Shown here: piece after piece, positions 6,029 to 7,859 of the stretch
Layout of the letters: every line of letters starts with the position of its first letter
How positions within the stretch are numbered: the first letter of the stretch is position 1
Program-made: the position numbers and the translations under genes
Source: an uncultured Beijerinckiaceae bacterium
GTDB taxonomy: Bacteria; Pseudomonadota; Alphaproteobacteria; Rhizobiales; Beijerinckiaceae
DNA length: 7,859 nucleotides
Assembly (NCBI GenBank): GCA_937873345.1
Contig: CALMRL010000013.1
Span: 1-7,859 of the forward strand
Direction of reading: 5' to 3'
The notes under the pieces: model-generated
What the model saw: only the letters and a program-made list of their open reading frames with translations
Told to the model about the DNA's origin: nothing
The model's database searches: none

Positions 6029-6508
6029 TCAGAGCAGCGAACGGCGCAGGATCAGCGCGGTGGCGGCATCGCCGTCGGCCTTGCGGTAGTACGAGCGGCG
6101 TTCGCCGACCTGGACGAAGTCGAAGCGCCGGTACAGCGCCAGCGCCGACACGTTCTGCGCCTCGACCTCGAGGAACCAGCTCTTCGCTCCGGCCCCCTGG
6201 AGCTGCGCCATGTTGGCGTGCATCAGCTGGCCGGCGATGCCCTCGCCGCGGCGCCGCGGCGACACAGCAATGGTAAGGATCTCCGCCTCGTCGGCGGCGA
6301 CCCGCGACAGGATGAAGCCGACAAGCTCGCCGCCTTTCACGAAGGCGCCATCGGCGTAGGTCGAACGGGCGGCGAGCAGCGCCTCGATGTCGTCGGCCGG
6401 CCAGGCGTAGGTGAAGGAGCCGGCGTGCACCCCGGCCGCCCGCTCGCTGTGCTCTGCACCCAGGCGCTCGATGGAGGCCGCCGGTTCCCTGCCCCAGAGC
6501 CCGAACAT
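6029..6508 (-). CDS. rimI: GNAT N-acetyltransferase, RimI-like
   Basis: RimI acetylates the N-terminal alanine of ribosomal protein S18 using acetyl-CoA. From the ATG at 6508 the product has 159 residues, normal for the family. GNAT motif A is visible as ILTIAVSPRRRGEGIAGQLM (about residues 77-96), with the R-R-G-E-G acetyl-CoA pyrophosphate loop. The RimI-type C-terminal block NVSALALYRRFDFVQVGERR followed by SYY is at about 119-141; FDF replaces the more common (L/Y)GF. An ATG two codons upstream (6514) is an alternative; I prefer 6508 because TGAGG (over the tsaB stop) lies 9 bases before it but only 3 before 6514. The gene sits 5-11 bases after tsaB, a standard pairing, and is surely cotranscribed with it. 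The long open frame upstream is a shadow of tsaB. Confidence 0.9.
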   Translation of the reverse strand: MFGLWGREPAASIERLGAEHSERAAGVHAGSFTYAWPADDIEALLAARSTYADGAFVKGGELVGFILSRVAADEAEILTIAVSPRRRGEGIAGQLMHANMAQLQGAGAKSWFLEVEAQNVSALALYRRFDFVQVGERRSYYRKADGDAATALILRRSLL

Positions 6509-6519
6509 CGCCATGCGCC

Positions 6520-7281
6520 TCAGGCCGTCCTCGCCGCATCGGCCGGTTCGGCAGACGCAGCCGTCGCGCCTTGGTCTGTGTCCGATCGACCGGTGCCCGC
6601 CGGCACGGCGTTCGGCTGGGCGGCCAGCGGCTTGGCGTCGGGCGCCTTGAGGTAGAGCGGACGCGGCGGCGCGTTGGCGGGGTCGGCGAGCAGGCCAAGC
6701 CGCGCGACGAAGGTGATGTCCGGGGCGATGCGGTCGCCGACGATCTCGGCCTGCAGCCCGCGCCCCCACGCCTCCAGGGCGAGCAGCGGCGCGCCCGAGC
6801 CGGCGAGGCGCAGCGGTCCGTCGCCGAGGTCGCGCACCGCCTCCTCCTTCGAGGCGAAGCGCGGCATGCGGAAGATGCCGCCGTCGGCGTGGAAGGCGGC
6901 GAAGAAGACGTGGTTGTGCCGCGCATCCACCGCGACCACCACCGTGCCGGGCGCGCCTTCGAGGATCAGCGGCGCGGCGAGAGCGGCGAGCGTGGAGACG
7001 CCGACCGCCGGCACGCCGCAGCTGAGCGCGATGGCGCGCGCCGCGCTGATGCCGACCCGTAGGCCGGTGAACGAGCCGGGCCCGACCGTGACGGCGACGC
7101 GCCCGATTGCGGCGAAGCCGCCCTCGACCTTGCCGACCACCCGGTCGATCAGCGGGATCAGGGCCTCCGCATGGCCGCGCTCCATGCCGAGCGTCTCGGC
7201 CGACTCCGCCTCGACCGCGCCCTCGGTGAGAACGCAGGCGGACACGGCGGGCAGAGCGGTATCGATCGCCAGAATCTTCAT
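6520..7281 (-). CDS. tsaB: tRNA threonylcarbamoyladenosine biosynthesis protein TsaB
   Basis: TsaB (YeaZ) is the ASKHA-fold partner that binds TsaD and helps form the TsaB-TsaD-TsaE complex making t6A37 on ANN-decoding tRNAs. From ATG 7281 it has 253 residues. Visible features are the start MKILAIDTALPAVSACV, HAEALIPLID (37-46), the diagnostic VTVGPGSFTGLRVGIS (64-79) and PLYLKAPDAK (208-217). The tail after about residue 220 is Ala/Thr/Asp-rich, slightly longer than usual and probably disordered. Nineteen further in-frame codons upstream are unlikely because MKILAIDTA is the conserved beginning. The ribosome binding site is weak. It is the first gene of the minus-strand cluster, divergent from a DUF4142-like gene. 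Confidence 0.95.
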   Translation of the reverse strand: MKILAIDTALPAVSACVLTEGAVEAESAETLGMERGHAEALIPLIDRVVGKVEGGFAAIGRVAVTVGPGSFTGLRVGISAARAIALSCGVPAVGVSTLAALAAPLILEGAPGTVVVAVDARHNHVFFAAFHADGGIFRMPRFASKEEAVRDLGDGPLRLAGSGAPLLALEAWGRGLQAEIVGDRIAPDITFVARLGLLADPANAPPRPLYLKAPDAKPLAAQPNAVPAGTGRSDTDQGATAASAEPADAARTA

Positions 7282-7461
7282 GTCGCCGCGGTGTCCATCG
7301 CGTCGACCTTGACGGTTTTGCGGTCGCCGATCAATCACGTCGTCCCGCCATTCCGCCCGCCCGCGGTCCTACCGCAAGATGGTCGCGTACCCTCCGATAG
7401 TTGTTGGAACCGAAGTCGTGGCCTACGGATTATTTGTCCGGGGAAACGAGGGGACTTCGAA
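7282..7461. other. Divergent intergenic region, tsaB / DUF4142-like gene
   Basis: This 180-base gap must carry promoters for both divergent genes. On the plus strand GGAAC (7406-7410) is followed after 15 bases by CGGATTAT (7426-7433). The GGAAC resembles the -35 of EcfG general-stress promoters in alphaproteobacteria (GGAAC, 16-17 bases, CGTT), but spacing and -10 are imperfect. A small hairpin GCGGT-CCT-ACCGC lies at 7363-7375. I see no clear sigma-70 promoter for tsaB and no gene in the gap. Confidence 0.35.
7448..7454 (+). promoter_or_regulatory. Strong ribosome binding site of the DUF4142-like gene
   Basis: GAGGGGA at 7448-7454, with AGGGG 8 bases before the ATG at 7462, is one of the clearest Shine-Dalgarno sequences in the window. 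It supports both this start and the reality of a gene whose end lies outside the window. Confidence 0.7.
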
Positions 7462-7859
7462 ATGTCGATCAACACGCTTGCGCGCGCCTGCGTCTGCTTC
7501 GGTCTGCTCGCCACGACGGCGATGCCGAGCTTCGCCGCCTCGGCCGAGACCGATGCCTTCATCGCCAACATCCGCCTGCGTGCCGTGTTCATCGCCAAGG
7601 CGAGCGAACTCGCGGCCGATCGCTCCGCTTCGGACAAGGTCCGCAGCTTCGCCAAGATGGAGTTCGATCAGCAGCTCGCCGTGCTCGACGGGCTGGAAGG
7701 CACGCCGGCTCCTGCGCCGCACGACGCGATGGCCGATCTCGGACAGCCGACGACGGGTCGCTCCGTCGGCAAGGATGTCTCAGCCGATCCGTCCGCCTTC
7801 GTGGCACCGGCCGGCCTCGGCGACCTGAAGCCGGCGGTGATCGTCAGTATCGATCGGCT
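7462..7859 (+). CDS. Secreted DUF4142-like protein, 3' end outside window
   Basis: The frame from ATG 7462 stays open to the window end (132 complete codons), so the gene is partial at its 3' end. Residues 1 to about 25 form a Sec-type signal peptide: a short lead with one Arg (R8), the hydrophobic core ACVCFGLLATTAM, then PSFA-ASA with plausible cleavage after an Ala. The mature start ETDAFIANIRLRAVFIAKAS, with SDKVRSFAKMEFDQQ after it, fits the helical-hairpin DUF4142 pattern (F-x-x-x-A near the start; a V-(R/K)-x-F-A block in the second helix). A Pro/Ala-rich, probably flexible region follows from about residue 76. DUF4142 proteins are periplasmic or outer-membrane-associated helical bundles of unknown function, often stress-induced. 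The signal peptide and ribosome binding site are clear; the family call is moderate because only half the protein may be present. Confidence 0.7.
   Translation, partial: MSINTLARACVCFGLLATTAMPSFAASAETDAFIANIRLRAVFIAKASELAADRSASDKVRSFAKMEFDQQLAVLDGLEGTPAPAPHDAMADLGQPTTGRSVGKDVSADPSAFVAPAGLGDLKPAVIVSIDR

Noticed and set aside
6515..6769. Upstream extension of the rimI frame by 85 codons
   Set aside because: It lies wholly inside tsaB, is Arg/Ala-rich and carries no domain; the RimI homology begins near 6508-6514.
7335..7828. Several short frames on both strands over the DUF4142-like gene
   Set aside because: The frame from 7462 has a strong ribosome binding site and a signal peptide; the others are its shadows.

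Overview
This is a GC-rich chromosomal window from an alphaproteobacterium, most likely of the Rhizobiales/Hyphomicrobiales. The evidence is a 259-residue SdhB of the rhizobial type, the gene order tsaB-rimI ... miaB-phoH-ybeY-corC typical of that order, and weak or GC-rich signals throughout. No tool or database search was available, so family calls rest on recognised motifs and gene context.

Layout, left to right. Bases 1-201 hold the 3' end of an IS5-type transposase (plus strand). After a 136-base gap comes sdhB (338-1117, plus), the iron-sulfur subunit of succinate dehydrogenase; the end of sdhA, its usual upstream neighbour, is not there. Convergent to sdhB is a small tautomerase-superfamily gene (1194-1589, minus). 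A 228-base gap with a strong inverted repeat separates it from the end of a minus-strand cluster. In transcription order that cluster is: tsaB (7281-6520), rimI (6508-6029), a 142-base gap with a 23-base palindrome, miaB (5886-4384), phoH fused in frame to ybeY (4387-2819), and a CorC/YbeX-type CBS protein (2822-1818). Divergent from tsaB, a secreted DUF4142-like protein starts at 7462 and runs off the window.

The minus-strand cluster is a translation-quality and RNA-maturation set. TsaB supports t6A37 on tRNA, RimI acetylates a ribosomal protein N-terminus, MiaB makes ms2i6A37 on tRNA, and PhoH/YbeZ and YbeY act in rRNA maturation and ribosome quality control. CorC/YbeX is their usual neighbour. 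Genes are tightly packed, with 4-base stop/start overlaps at miaB/phoH and ybeY/corC.

The most unusual observation is that phoH and ybeY form one uninterrupted 522-codon frame. The PhoH part lacks its usual C-terminal segment in all three frames. A stop codon in another frame sits 4 bases before the expected ybeY ATG. This looks like a deletion that fused two functionally linked proteins. It could be a real Rosetta-stone fusion or a local sequence error. I found no CRISPR array, tRNA, rRNA, phage module or recognisable new defence system.
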